Shown here: one piece after another, positions 1-12,221 of the stretch | Layout: each line of letters begins with the position of its first letter | How positions within the stretch are numbered: the stretch's first letter is position 1 | NCBI GenBank assembly: GCA_964036665.1 | Contig: OZ038528.1 | Location: 23,113,245 to 23,177,244 of the forward strand | DNA from: Gordius sp. MW1 | Taxonomy: Eukaryota > Nematomorpha > Gordioida > Gordea > Gordiidae | DNA length: 64,000 nt | Reading direction: 5' to 3' | Made by a program: the position numbers and the translations under genes | The notes under the pieces: model-generated | The model's input: only the letters and a program-made list of their open reading frames with translations | What the model was told of the DNA's origin: nothing | The model's database searches: none

Positions 1-831
1 TTTTTTTATGGTGCAAATAAGGGTATTTATTATAAAAGTTGTGAATTACCATAATATTAATACATAAGTTTACTGACTCTATTTTAATCGACCAATATAA
101 GCGGAAGTTAATTAAATTTCTACTCGTATAATGTGAAAATAATTATTTCAAACGGTTTATTTGTATATTGCAAATAAGGACTAATCAATTTTATTTTGTA
201 ATTCAATAATCTTACATCTCAAACTTACTTTATTACCTAAGGTATATTAATTATTGGAAACTATGGTGTATTGTTTTCTTTCTTAGTCCATTTTTAAAAT
301 GCAATGCACTTTAATAAATTTTTAACCCAGCCTAAAAACCTAATTACGTGAAAACCACAGATCGAACAGATTTTAGCATAGGTTTATAGATCTTTTATTT
401 ATAATTTTAAATTAACTATACCAAATGTCTTAGACGCTCAAATTAGTTCAACATGACAATTAAATTAAAAGACTTAGCATTTTGAGCCTAATAACTTTAC
501 AAAATGAATGTTTATTTAAAACTTATAACGTGAGTATTTTTAAAAATCGTTTTGCAATAACTGGTCAAATTTGCCGCCAATATATTTGGACTCGATCTAG
601 GGTGTTTAAAACGATTTTGCAGGTCTGCATTCCTGACCTTAGTCTATATTTTAATTTGGGTGGGTCGAGTCTAGTGCATACTGCCAGGCTGACCATAGAT
701 TTTCCCTGTAAACATATTTTTAGAAATCCATTTTACAACTTCAGTCCAAGTTAAATTATACCATACTGTTAATGTCATGATAATCGGAAAATTGCAACCC
801 AAATTTAATATATTTTAAAACATGCACGGAT
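1..831. other. AT-rich intergenic sequence, no gene seen
   Basis: No coding exon, RNA gene or delimited transposon is recognisable here. The longest open frame (482-754) is AT-rich and has no domain I recognise. Confidence 0.5.
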
Positions 832-839
832 AACACGAT

Positions 840-1951
840 CAGAGGTCAGAAATGCCCAGCCCGGCCCGCTGCCCGGCCCACGGGCCGGGCCGGGCAACTG
901 TCTTAAGGTTTACTTTTCGGACGGGCCCGGGCGGGCACGCTGATAAGATTCGGGCAATTCGGGCATGCCAAAAATTTTATCAAATTGATTTTCCTCGAAA
1001 AAAGAAAAATTCGCTTATAAACAATTTTGGGCCATAATAAATTTGACTAGATTTTTGTGCGCAAAACTATTAAAGATTATGAAGAAATGGATGTTGTAAC
1101 CATTCCTAAAGATCCAATCTCTCATGGTAAGATTAATTTATGATGCCCTATACTTTATTTAAGCAGGTAATAAAAGAAAGGCAACATTTTCGGAATGGGC
1201 TGATGATGAAGATGATACAGCATTAGATGAGATCAATTCATACTTGAATGATGTTTTAGACAAGGACGTGGATGAAAAATTTTCCCTTTTAATATGGTGG
1301 AAAAATAAAGAACAAGTCACATTAAAGTTATCTAAAATTATAACTATTTTAGGGATCCTAAATTAGCAAGATTAACAAAAATACTCTTTGCCATCCCGGC
1401 GACGAGTGCTGCAAGTGAAAGAAGTTTCTCTATCGCAGGAAGATTAATAGAGGAAAGACGCACAAGATTATCCCCGGAAATTGTCGACGATTTGTTATTT
1501 TTACATAATAATTATGAATAATAAAATATTGTCATCTTTGTTCTGATCAATATGCCATTATTTAATGCTTATTTTGTAATAGTGGTTAAAAGATTTTGGG
1601 ATTGGATAATTTCTAGTCTAACGGGCAAATTTTATTAATAAGGCCGGGCAGCTCTAATGGTTTGGGCATGGCTGAGCGGACACTTAGAAGGGTTCAGGCG
1701 GGGAATTTAGTTAAAAATTTAGACCGGGCCGGGTTTGGGCAGAAAAATTTTAACAAATCCGACCTCTGTTTGCGACCTCACAAATTCGGGACTAACGGGC
1801 AAATTTAATATTTCGGGCCGGGCAATTCGGGCAGCTTTAATGATTCGGGCGGGCCCGGGCGGACACTTAGATGGGTTCGGGCGGGCAGATTAATTATAAA
1901 ATCGGGCCGGGCCGGGTTCGGGCTGAAAAATTCTAACAAATCTGACCTCTG
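840..1951 (+). mobile_element. hAT-family DNA transposon with transposase remnant
   Basis: The 1112-bp element has terminal inverted repeats CAGAGGTCAG/CTGACCTCTG and an exact 8-bp target duplication AACACGAT at 832-839 and 1952-1959. Both subterminal regions are rich in GGGCCGGGCC motifs. Inside, on +, are two exon-like pieces of a hAT transposase C-terminus. The first, about 1149-1315, encodes an acidic stretch ending in WWKNKEQ. The second, 1353-1521, encodes AIPATSAASERSFSIAGR followed by a LSPE..DDLLFLHNN end and a stop, which is the hAT C-terminal dimerisation motif. The catalytic core and zinc finger are missing, so it is non-autonomous now. Confidence 0.9.
1353..1521 (+). pseudogene. 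hAT transposase C-terminal dimerisation region (remnant)
   Basis: After an AG acceptor at 1351-1352 the frame reads DPKLARLTKILFAIPATSA and then SERSFSIAGRLIEERRTRL, ending at TAA 1519-1521. The A-S-E-R-x-FS signature is diagnostic of the hATC domain. The upstream piece 1149-1315 ends with WWKNKEQ before a GT and joins plausibly over a 37-base intron. No catalytic residues of the RNase H-like core are present. Confidence 0.8.
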
Positions 1952-2002
1952 AACACGATATCCTAACTTGATTTATAAATTCGGGTTAAAACCAAGGAGG
2001 CG

Positions 2003-2710
2003 CGTAGCCAGGATTTCCTCAAAGGTGGGGGAGGGGGGAAGTTGCCAAATTTTTTTTCAACGATCCTATTTGTAATTAAAATAAAGATTAAATAACCAAA
2101 AAGTGGGGCCTTCTTGGACTAGGGGACGGGCTAACCGTCTTAAATTTAGATTTTCAAGTAAGTCCGGGCGGTAACCATAACAAAATTGGGACAATGCGGG
2201 CTTTATGAGAATAGTTTATTATTTTTTGTCACTTTTTAATTAAAAAAATTCAAGAATTAAATAAAAAATATACTATAATGCTTGAAATTTAAAAATAATC
2301 ATTTTAAGCCGGCAGTTCGAACAGCAATTGTGACTTGGGCATGGCCGGGCGGACTATTAGAAGCATTGGCGTAAGGAGGGGGTGGTTTTCGGGTTAGAAC
2401 CCCTCCCACCCATGATTTTCAATTTATATAATTTTTATATTGTGTATTTAATAAAAATAAATATTTGTAGGAATTTTACTTTTAAAATTTTAATACTTTT
2501 ACGCTATTATCACTTTTTAGGGAACATCATTTTTACCCGAAAAATTACAAAAACAATTCACCTCGAAAATTTTATAACCCTTCTCTTGAGGAAATCCTAG
2601 TTACGCCTATGATTAGAAGTATTTGGGCGAGCCCTGGCGGGCGAATTAGTTATCAGACCGTGATGGGTTCTGGCAGAAAAATTTATACAAATATGTTCAG
2701 GAATTGTGAT
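2003..2710. mobile_element. decayed GGGC-rich hAT-like copy, interrupted by a MITE
   Basis: From about 2120 to 2705 the sequence resembles the right half of the 840-1951 element: a GGCCGGGCGGAC-like block, then a GGGCGAG/GGCGGGCGAATTAG block, then GGCAGAAAAATTTATACAAAT. It is interrupted by the 2364-2611 MITE. At 2009-2040 lies an isolated left end of the GCGCGTAGCCAGGATT MITE family. The outer boundaries cannot be set. Confidence 0.5.
2364..2611. mobile_element. GGCGTAG-type hAT MITE, nested
   Basis: The 248-bp element runs from CATTGGCGTAAGGAGG to AGTTACGCCTATG. The flanking 8-bp duplication ATTAGAAG is exact (2356-2363 and 2612-2619). It was inserted into an older GGGC-rich element, whose sequence resumes directly after the duplication. 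It has no coding capacity. Confidence 0.8.
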
Positions 2711-2711
2711 A

Positions 2712-5700
2712 AATAGTCATTTGATTTTTCATTTGCCCGGCTATTGTCTTTCTGAGATTTCACCTGAAATAGGAGCATTACCGATGATTTGTTAATATTG
2801 CCAATTCATTCCATCGATGTCTTGACATTCTAGTTTTTAAGAAGCTTTAAATCACTTGAGTATGGAAAAACACTATCATTGATTCATTAGGTGTTGGGAA
2901 GACAAAAAAGTGTGGTTAAATCTTTTTGCCGAATACCTAATTTAAAAATAAAAAGTACATATACAAGGTATTTATAAGTGTCTTAGTCTTTTATCCGATT
3001 ATAAATACTTTTCAGTTATTTAATATTTATCAAAAAAACATTTTTTGGAAAGGGGGGGGGGGGGGGGATATGTCTAAAATAAAAAAAAATTTCGGGTCAG
3101 CGGCTTGGCATTTCTCTAGTCTGGTATTATCACAGGAATAAATGCCCAGTCAAGTTTTTTTTCATAGTAATTGCACAATCATATTCGGAAATTTTATAAT
3201 GACGGGGTATAAAAATTTTTCAAAATCTCTCCAGGTGTTTATAAGTGTATTGAAATTTTTTATGCAACTATACTATAATAAAATTAAACCCATCAATGCC
3301 ATCCGTTTAGTTATAGCGCGTTTTTATATTTTTTTTTAGTCGTGTATGTAATTTTTTGTATATCATCCTTTATTTCTAATTTCAATACATACATTTAATT
3401 AGTCAAACAAAAAAATTTATTAATTAATCAAATTTTATTTCAAATTTTGGCCGAGGGAGGGAGGAGGCAAATTACCCGCTTCCCCTCCCCCCTTAGCTCT
3501 GCTCTTGAAACTAAATAAAGCTCTAAAATTTAACTTCACTAGTTTCGGACTGGTTTTTAAGTGCCTTAAATTTTATTAAAAATCACATTTGTTTAGCCCC
3601 GTATAAATAGCCTATTATTTTTAAATCATAATCATTTCTATTTATGTAAATGGCCTTCTTTTAAAAAACTTGACAATTTCTTTCTTTCAGGAGGATTGAT
3701 AAGCATACCAGCGCTTTGCCAAAAATCAAACATATTAGAACCGCACAGGTCCGGTTCTGTGATATATGATAAAAAAAATATAAAAAAAAATTAACGCTTA
3801 TTAATTATGCCGGATTAGGTGTAAAGTGCATTTAAATCATCTTACACCCTATTCTGTTGTTATATTTAGTTTAAACATTGAAAATTCCGTACTAAATTCT
3901 CATAAAGTTATCCAATTTATTTATATAACAATTCTTATGTTGTTAACACATCCAGTTTTTTCTTAATCCCTGCGGTGCGATAATCACCAAATCACCCAAA
4001 TCTCTCCCATTTGGCTCTTGTAAAAATTGGCTTGCATGAAATCTCATTAGCCATATGGGGGAAGTTGGGGAGAAGATATCGCTAAAAATAATACTTACAA
4101 CGTATAAAACTACGAGAAGTGATGAATATGAATTGTCATAATGCCTCGTAACAGAGCAATATGAATATGACAATGAAATTGATGGTAAAAAATTGATAAT
4201 AGCATTATTAAAATATTCCTAAAAAATCAATAAAGGACCCGTCCCCTCCCCCACCCTTACCGACCGACAGTCAATACCACCAGCGGTCTGAGAGCGTATT
4301 TTAAAATGTTTTAAAATCATTTAACACCAATTATACTAATAGCTCAGCCCCCCTCCGTCCCTTTTCTCTCTCAAGTGAGGGAGATTTTCTTGACATTTTT
4401 ACTTCGCGTTATCTCTCCTCCAAATTTTGTCATTCAAGTCCAGCCTGATGGTCACATTAAAATTTTTTGTCATGCAATAAATTTCAACTCTAATCCCATC
4501 TCATTCCCTTTCTCAAAACATCGTAAATTAAAATTGACATCAACATTTCAACGCACAAATTAAACGTGAGCTTTTTATCGGTTTGTGTCGCCGTTGAAAA
4601 GCGAATTGGATGGGAGATTAAAGGATCAATCAAAAATTAACATTCTTTACTGTCGCGTCCGATTGTCAGCCACAGATAAGGAGTAGCAATTAATTGAAAA
4701 AAACGGAAAACACTGAGTCTCCCTTAAAAAGAAAAGGTAAGCTACTTTTTTAATTAAATTAAATAACAAAATATTAATTGATTTTCGCTTTCACGCATCT
4801 TACATCACTCAAAAATTCATATTATTTTGCCTTAAATTTACAAACACGAATTATAAAGGTCCTGGTTGTGAGATAAGCTAAGGTAATAAATATTGGCTCG
4901 ATTATCTTGCTATAGAAACATCGATGTGGGGATCGCATAAAAGGGGGAAAAAGTTCTTTTGTAAAACAAAGCTTTTCGCCATAACTAATTAATAAATCCG
5001 CCTCGTTAAATTTTGCAAGGAATAATGAATGAGAGAACGATTAGACGTTAAGATAAGATCGCCAATGCTCTGGCTAAGATATTATGGACCATGCCTTTGC
5101 GCATAGTGAACCTTGAGATTTAAGAACAAAGAGTTATGGACCTGAGATATTGTAACGAATTGCTATGCTGCCTCCAGTATAAAACAAGATGGCCACTTTA
5201 GGCCACGAATTTTAATCAATATGAGTGGTCGTGTCTCAAGGCTAAACATGATTAATCAACTTCAGGCGTGACCGGGGTGAGGGGTGATGGTCAGTTGTTT
5301 TTTTCGGTCAATTATGGATATATATTTTTTCCACCACATGCCATGCATGGTGTCTCGATTTTTAATGGATGACCGACAGACGCTCATTGAAAACGATTGA
5401 TTTTGAGCGCTACGGAGAAGGAGTAATTAATAAATTCGATTTGCACCTATATATGATTCGAACCAGTTTTTCAACTTAGTTTTGCTTTCTACCCTATATT
5501 TTCTTCGTTTACTCGAAAACATTAAAACTTATTATAGATCTAATGAGTCCTTATTCCCGAGAGTCGGCAATAGGCTATGAAGGCCAACGAAAACGAATAT
5601 AATTAGACAAACTAGAGCAGCGTGCCAGAGCACATAAATGATTACTTAGCAATTATTCGATTCAATTATACCACACAACAAAACCTATTGAGATCCTAAC

Positions 5701-5738
5701 AATACTATACCACTATCTCGACTCACGAGACTGCAGCA
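2712..5738. other. intergenic sequence upstream of the potassium channel gene
   Basis: AT-rich sequence without a convincing exon. It includes a run of about 17 G at 3051-3067 and, at 3440-3500, a fragment resembling the right subterminal part of the GCGCGTAGCC MITE family (compare 8580-8640). The promoter and any untranslated exon of the channel gene presumably lie in the last kilobase, but no core promoter element stands out. Confidence 0.4.
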
Positions 5739-8700
5739 ATGGATTCTGCGAAAACGGTTAAAATTTCGCTTTCCCTAGAATCTATCATAAACCCTCAACC
5801 TTCAAGACCAATTATAGATGAAAATGGGGTTAGTAAAAGTGGGAAAAATATAATAAAAGATCATGACAAAGGAATGGACAACCTATCTAAAAAGGGAGTT
5901 AACTTTTTAGAGTCGGGTAAAGTTGAGGCTAGTCCACAGCAGCCACTACCATTGCGAAGAGCGGCTACCGTAGCGCGTAAAAAGCTAAACGTTAGCAAGA
6001 GATCAGGTCTCGTGTCATACACGCAATTAAAAGCGGCTCAATGTCCACCCTTAGCAATGCCCCAAACCCCAAATCAGATGCAAACCATGTTAGGGGTAAG
6101 TGTATTGAATCGTATTCCAACCCTAAGTCCTAGGAGAAAGGTGCCACCCAAAAGTCTTACAGATGCAATCATTGGTCCACCTAAATTTCCAACATTTTAC
6201 CCCTTGATAGTAAAGAAAACTTCGTTATTGCTTAATCGTAAGACTCCTCAGCCAGGGCAATCATCGACTTCGAGTTGCTTAACACCGGTCGAATCGAAAT
6301 GGAACAAAGTCCTGGCACACACGAGGTTAGAATCGGGTAAAGAATCAATTAAGAAACCCGAATTCGACTTGACGATGGAGAAATGTGACGAAAATCAAGA
6401 TGTGATAATGGCTTTGCCGAGAAAAATAACGTCAAGTCATCAACGGCCAAATCAGCCTGAAATAGCGTTTCCCTTTTACCCCGCTTCGGGGGAGCAAGTA
6501 GAAGCCGTGATAACCAACGTAGACGCATGCTACAAAGTTAAGCACAAGCATAAGTTAGCGGTTAATTTAAAATCGCACGTAGCTGCGGTTAAACGCATGT
6601 CGCTAGATAAGTTTAAACACAATGGCCCCCATTCGCTACTAAAAGACCATAAGCTCAACACTTTTGGACAAAGCGGAGATGATTCGACAGCTGATGAATT
6701 ACCTTCAAAGGGTAGCAATTGGAAGGGGGCTAAGGTTAAAGGAATCTTATTTACTATGCTTCGCCAAGGAAAAAACTCTAAGAATGATACTTTAACTAAT
6801 AATGGCATGCCGGAGGTAAGATAAAACCGTGTGCATCGGAGATAAAAAGCTTTGATCCTTCATCCTAAGCTTTTCTAAGCGCAAAAAAAATTAAGTCGTT
6901 TTGAAATTTAGAGAACCGATTTGATAAAAATTAATAGTATTAGTAAAAAAAAGGAATATACTCAAAGATCTAATCAGCATTTAACATATCAGGCTTTTTA
7001 AATTTAAATTTAATGCCAATCCTTTATTATTGTCGCTATTCATTAGTATGTACAAAATGACTAAACGTATCTTGTCTTAGGCTACTATTGATAAAACATT
7101 CAGTTTTTAATAAAAGAAAGGTAATGTAATTATACTTTTCCATTTGATTAAGGCATAGTTCAGATTCCTGTAGAGTTGAAATCATCGTAGGCAGGATTGG
7201 AATTCCTAGGGGCAATAATGATTTAGAGAGATGATACTTTTTTGAAATTTTAGACATAATATTTGTTAAATTTTAAAGAATTTATGGATTTAGAGGAGGT
7301 AGCCGCCCGTCCCCGGCTACACCTATGGTTAGAATACCCTTGACTTAAAATTACTATTAATATTGTAAGAATTTTCATATAAATCTAAAATGCTTGAAAA
7401 TAGCCAAAACTATCTAAATTTCTCAAATTTATGTTTAATTAAACAGATGTGGGACGTCACTGATGTGCAAAGAACTAATAGTAGAAATAGTCAGCCTCAT
7501 GAAAAAGGGGTAGAAAAGCACGGAACACAAATATCAGTTCCAATTCCAGGCACTGTATCAACAAACAATGAACATGAAAATAAATTAAACCAAGATGTCG
7601 ATACTAAATTTTTAGACTTGCTAACACATTTCTTATTTTCCCACGTCGGAGTTTTCTTAGTCTTATTTCTGTACACCATAATCGGCGCACTTATATTCCA
7701 AGCCATAGAAGGACCACAAGAAGATGTCATGGTAAAAGAAGTTGTGAGACAAAGAAAATTAACGGCCCTGGACCTTAGTGTGCAAATTAAAGTTACGGGT
7801 AATTTTGATGATTTCAAACAAACTAATTATTAGTTAATGATATCAAATTTACTTGATTAGTCCTCCGGTAGAAAACTCTTGCTATTTATTGTTCCCTGAT
7901 GGATTTTTCAGTTAAATTGATGAGCTTATATGCATCAGGCGCGTAGCCAAAATTTTCTCAAGGGGGAAAAAAATTTTGGGGACACTTTTATTTATAATGT
8001 AACAAAGTAAACTTCGCGTACAATATATGCGAAACTTCAAGGCGCTATATACATAGACTGCCCATGTCATATGTTCCATATGGCAAATTGTGTGTGAAAT
8101 TTGCCTCCATTTTGATGAACACTATCGTCCTATATCACATAATGGCGTTTTGCGCTGTGTAGATTTGTTCAAACAGGAGAGGTAAAGAAAAAAGGTTTTG
8201 ATTCCATAAATAATTAAGATATTACAAAATATATGATATCTTTAAAAAATAAGATGAGTAAACAGGTCTGAAATGAAAGGAACACCTAAAATTTTTTAAA
8301 AATATCATATATTTTGTAATATATTACTTATTTATGGAATGAAAACCTTTTTTCTTTACCTCTCCTGATCGAACAAAACGGCACAGCGCAAAACGCCATT
8401 ATGTGATTTAGGACGGTAGTGTTCATCAAAATGGCGGAAAAAAACACAAACATTTTATACCGTGGTGAGCAGTCTATGTAGTCTATGGCTATATAACCAG
8501 CTTAGAAAAATCTCTTTTCTTCATGAATTAGAGCATTTACTATCGAATTTATACCTTAAAAAGGACATGGACCTTCAAAAAAATTTCAAATTTTGGTCAA
8601 GGGGGTAGAAAATTCCCGCTTTCTGCCCCCTTGGTTACGCGCCTGATATGCATCAATAGGTGTTCTATAGGATTTTCGATTTTAATTAATAATTCAAAAA

Positions 8701-11566
8701 TTCAAGTTCATAATATATATATATATATTCGGTCCTTCGAACCTCGCGAGGGGCTTCCCCTTGGACTCCATGTTTTTTGTGTTGATTAGTAGTTGGATTT
8801 GCTATGTATTTCTTGAGGGGTGGCACTTTTTCCAAGGAGATGGAATGGGGTTGATGAACAAAGCGGATAATTATTTTATATGGAAAATATTAAAAATATA
8901 TTGGGCTGAGCCACTAGATCCCCTCTGTCATTTTTGAGTGTTAACCTTAAACCGAACCTTTTCCCCCTTATAACTTAATCCTACTGTTAATCTAATTTAC
9001 GTCTCTAGTCTCATTTTTTAATACGAATGCTCTTAAAGTAGCCGTTAGGTAATGCGGATAAGAATTACGGTGCACATTAATAATGGTCTAACATAATGGG
9101 GACTAGTGTTGTAAAAACGGCTGGATGTTATTTGGTCGAACTTTGGTTTAACTAAGACCAATGGTGACTCTGGTTCGTTTTTCAAATTTCGACTAAGCTT
9201 AGAGGTGGTCTAAGAAACACAGACCAAAAAACCTTATATGTTTTCGACCAAACAAAACCTATTCGGGACACTGCTTTTCCTCGAGGGGGTGGCATATGCA
9301 TAGTAAGTAATATAAATACGGTAACGAGACCATTTTTTAGATAACCAGGTAGACGTTACTATTAATAAGCATTTTTATATATTATTTCGTTTTTAGGAAG
9401 AAATCAACTCTTATAAACGAGTTTTCCCATTCCTTTTCTAAATTTATGGCTTTATATAGGTCGCCAAGAACATGTGTATTTCGTTAAAATGTAATTTTAA
9501 TAAATATTAAAGGATTGGATTATTTAGACCTGGAACATTTGGTTGAGCGTGAACTAAAACGTTTTCAAGATAAAATTATATTATTTGTGGAATCGGGATT
9601 CGATGGGCATGAAGATACAAGCATGAGCAAATGGTCATACGCCGGTGCTCTACTCTATTGCATTACCGTCATTACAACTATAGGTTCCTTACTTTTAAAA
9701 CTTTGCTGCATGAAAGTTGTAACATCTATTTATTATAATCTAACAACTTGCTCTTGACTAATCAAATTATGACATTTTTTAATTTCTTGATTAGATAATA
9801 TTTTTTAAATCTACTTATACAAGCTCACATAAGCGTCCACGCGGGGGGGGGGGTGTAAAAGAGGCCTCGACCCCCCTCTCATAAGTCAAAAAAATACTTA
9901 TAAATGTAAAAAAATTACGGGCAAATATTAAAAAAAATCATCATTTTGCCCCCTCTTTTAAGTTGTCTTTTTAGATTATTTCTACACCTCGATAATTTAT
10001 ATTAATTTTCACCACACTTATAGACATACTTTTTGCAAATGATATTTATGGGGATTCCCAGATTCCAAAATTAAAACTTATACAAGAAAATTTTTATGAT
10101 AAACACCTTAATACGTTAACAAACCTATCATTGCATATAAAATTTTGTTTAAAACAATGCTAGGAGATTCTAGGTTTTAAAATTTTGAACCCCTGATGGG
10201 AACGTTTTTTATCCTTAGGATCATAAATTTACATCTTTATAAAATTTTAAAAAACTCAACATCCGAAAGGGCAGAACTCGTCCAAATCCCAAAAACCATT
10301 CAAATTAAATCAAATAAAGGTCAAAAATTTAAAAAAATTATCATTTTGCTTTAATTCAAATTTTAACTAAGCCCATACAACTTGCAGTAAAAATCCATAT
10401 TTCACCCTACAGCTTAGTATTCTTTTTTTGCTCCTTACAGGCTACGGTAACATAGCTCCTCTGACGAATTGGGGTCGGATTTTAACCGTTTTCTACGCGC
10501 TCATAGGAATTCCTTTGTTAGTGCTATTCCTATCAAACATAGGTGCAGTGATGGCACTCGCTTTTAAATGGCTTTGCAAGCAAATTTCTGTCAGGAGTCA
10601 CGCCGTGTGTAAAAAATACAAGAAATCCCCTCGCACTTCTACACAACAAAATGGAGGTAGTCCAAATAAGCTCGAAGAATTGCATACCCTAATAATCAAG
10701 GACCCGATGCTAAGGAAGGGTTTAGTTGAAAATAGTGACGTAGAACTTGATAAAGTAACGCGAGAACTAGCTGCCCGATTATCTGAAACATTAGGAAAAA
10801 CTCCGGAAAATAGTCCGAAACAATCTCTAGCACCACCAAACCAGACCGATCATATAGCAAATGCCAAAACAACAGAAAATGGAATGGCCAGAGATAAACT
10901 AAGTAATAATAATCATGGGGATGCTGATCAGACAAGCCAAGAGGGGATAGTTGATGAAATAAATCCAATAGCATCGTCTTACAAAGATTTTCAAGTGCCA
11001 GTTTGGGCCTGTTTATCGCTCCTTTTCGGCTATCTCATATTAGGCTCGCTTTCATTCTCGGTTTGGGAACAATGGAACATTATAACCAGTTTTTACTTTT
11101 GCTTCATAACACTCAGCACTATAGGTAATCTAAGAATCGCCTTCTACTCTAATCAATATTAATTATGTCTTTTTTTAGTGGCAATTTACAACTTAAACAC
11201 ACGACAATTTTAAACAGTCAAATTCTAATCATAACTTTTAATTTGTTTTTCTTAAACTGTTTCATTAAACCTTGATATTTAAACTTATCGCTACTTTTAA
11301 AAGTTCCCATTTTATATTTTTTACAAAATTTTGATTAAAAATTACAAAGTATATCAATAAATATATTTTTTTTTAAATTAATCCTAGGCTTTGGCGATGT
11401 TGTTCCAGGATCCGATCTTTTCTCAGCGAGTTCCATAGAAAAATTCGTGTTCGTTACGATGTACATTATATTTGGAATGGCCCTCATGTCAATGTGTTTA
11501 AATCTCATGCAGCAAACCATCATTAAAAATCTCAAAATTTGGGGTAACAAGCTTGGATTTTTGTGA
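5739..11566 (+). CDS. two-pore-domain potassium (K2P) channel, 5 exons, 820 aa
   Basis: K2P channels are plasma-membrane dimers carrying background K+ current. Exons: 5739-6815, 7447-7798, 9513-9683, 10441-11124, 11388-11566. All introns are GT-AG and the phases close. Exon 1 encodes a 359-residue basic, Ser/Pro/Lys-rich hydrophilic N-terminus with no recognised domain. Exon 2 gives TM1 (GVFLVLFLYTIIGALIFQAIEGP) and the start of the cap. Pore 1 is TVITTIG/YGNIAP, split by an intron inside the first filter glycine; pore 2 is TLSTIG/FGDVVPGSD, split at the same place. TM2 (LTVFYALIGIPLLVLFLSNIG) is followed by a charged linker of about 130 residues before TM3. The C-terminus is very short, ending NKLGFL soon after TM4. 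The start is the only ATG of exon 1 before the long frame. A hydrophilic tail of 359 residues before TM1 is long for the family, so it is possible, though less likely, that exon 1 is a separate gene. A possible polyadenylation signal lies near 11690. Confidence 0.88.
7936..8645. mobile_element. GCGCGTAGCC MITE with an internal palindrome, in K2P intron 2
   Basis: The 710-bp element has ends CAGGCGCGTAGCCAA and TTGGTTACGCGCCTG and an exact 8-bp duplication ATATGCAT at 7928-7935 and 8646-8653. Within it, about 8050-8490 forms a long imperfect palindrome with ends like CATAGACTGC/GCAGTCTATG. This looks like a second foldback element inserted into the first. Neither contains a coding frame. Confidence 0.85.
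9103..9290. mobile_element. TGTTGTAAAAACGG-family MITE, K2P intron 2
   Basis: The left end TAGTGTTGTAAAAACGGCTG is clear. The interior has the family pattern of TTGGTCGAC, ACCAAAAAACC and GACCAAACAAAACC. The right end has degenerated. Confidence 0.6.
9838..9975. mobile_element. fragment of a GGCGTAGCC-type MITE, K2P intron 3
   Basis: GCGTCCACGCG is followed by a run of 10 G, then GGCCTCGACCCCCC, and later ATCATTTTGCCCCCTC. These resemble the subterminal blocks of the family seen at 29991-30153, but no paired ends or duplication can be found. Confidence 0.35.
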
Positions 11567-12221
11567 ATTCAAGAGTTTATAAAAAATTTGAACCAATACA
11601 CACATTAATTTATTACAAACACCATAATACTCATTGGACAAAATAACAATGCAATAATTTGATTCATATTTGAATTTATTTACATTAAAAATAAAATGGA
11701 ATCCAATGCAATATTTTGAAAATGTTAAGCCCTTAAAAATGCAATAGATCTTTTTACACTTTTGTGATTCAATTCCATTTTTTGTGTGTTTTAAAAAATT
11801 AGAATGATAATAAACAAATTGTCAGATTATAAATATTTTTTTATTAAATTTAAAAATAATGTATGTACAGAATGCAAATGATATATAGATAAAAATCAAG
11901 GGGATGTAACGAATTAGAATTCACAAGTCATATCTAAAATAAATTTTAAACAAAATTTATAAATACATAATAAAAAATATGCATAAAGAAAAGGTCGTTT
12001 AATGTTATTATGTCTAATTATATTAAAAATTGCCATAAATTTCAAAGATACTTTTAAGTAATATTTTACTAAATGTTCATTATAATAACTTATAATTCTA
12101 GATGCCCTAAATAAGATCAGATCCACATGGAGAAAATATATTACTAGGAAAAAATTATAATAAAAATAAAAAAAAAATTATATGGAAATGCAAAATTAAT
12201 TTTCTAATAACTTATAAAAAA

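Noticed and set aside
3051-3068. Isolated G run as a regulatory or replication signal
   Set aside because: Similar runs are a recurrent part of MITEs throughout the window; nothing else marks this one.
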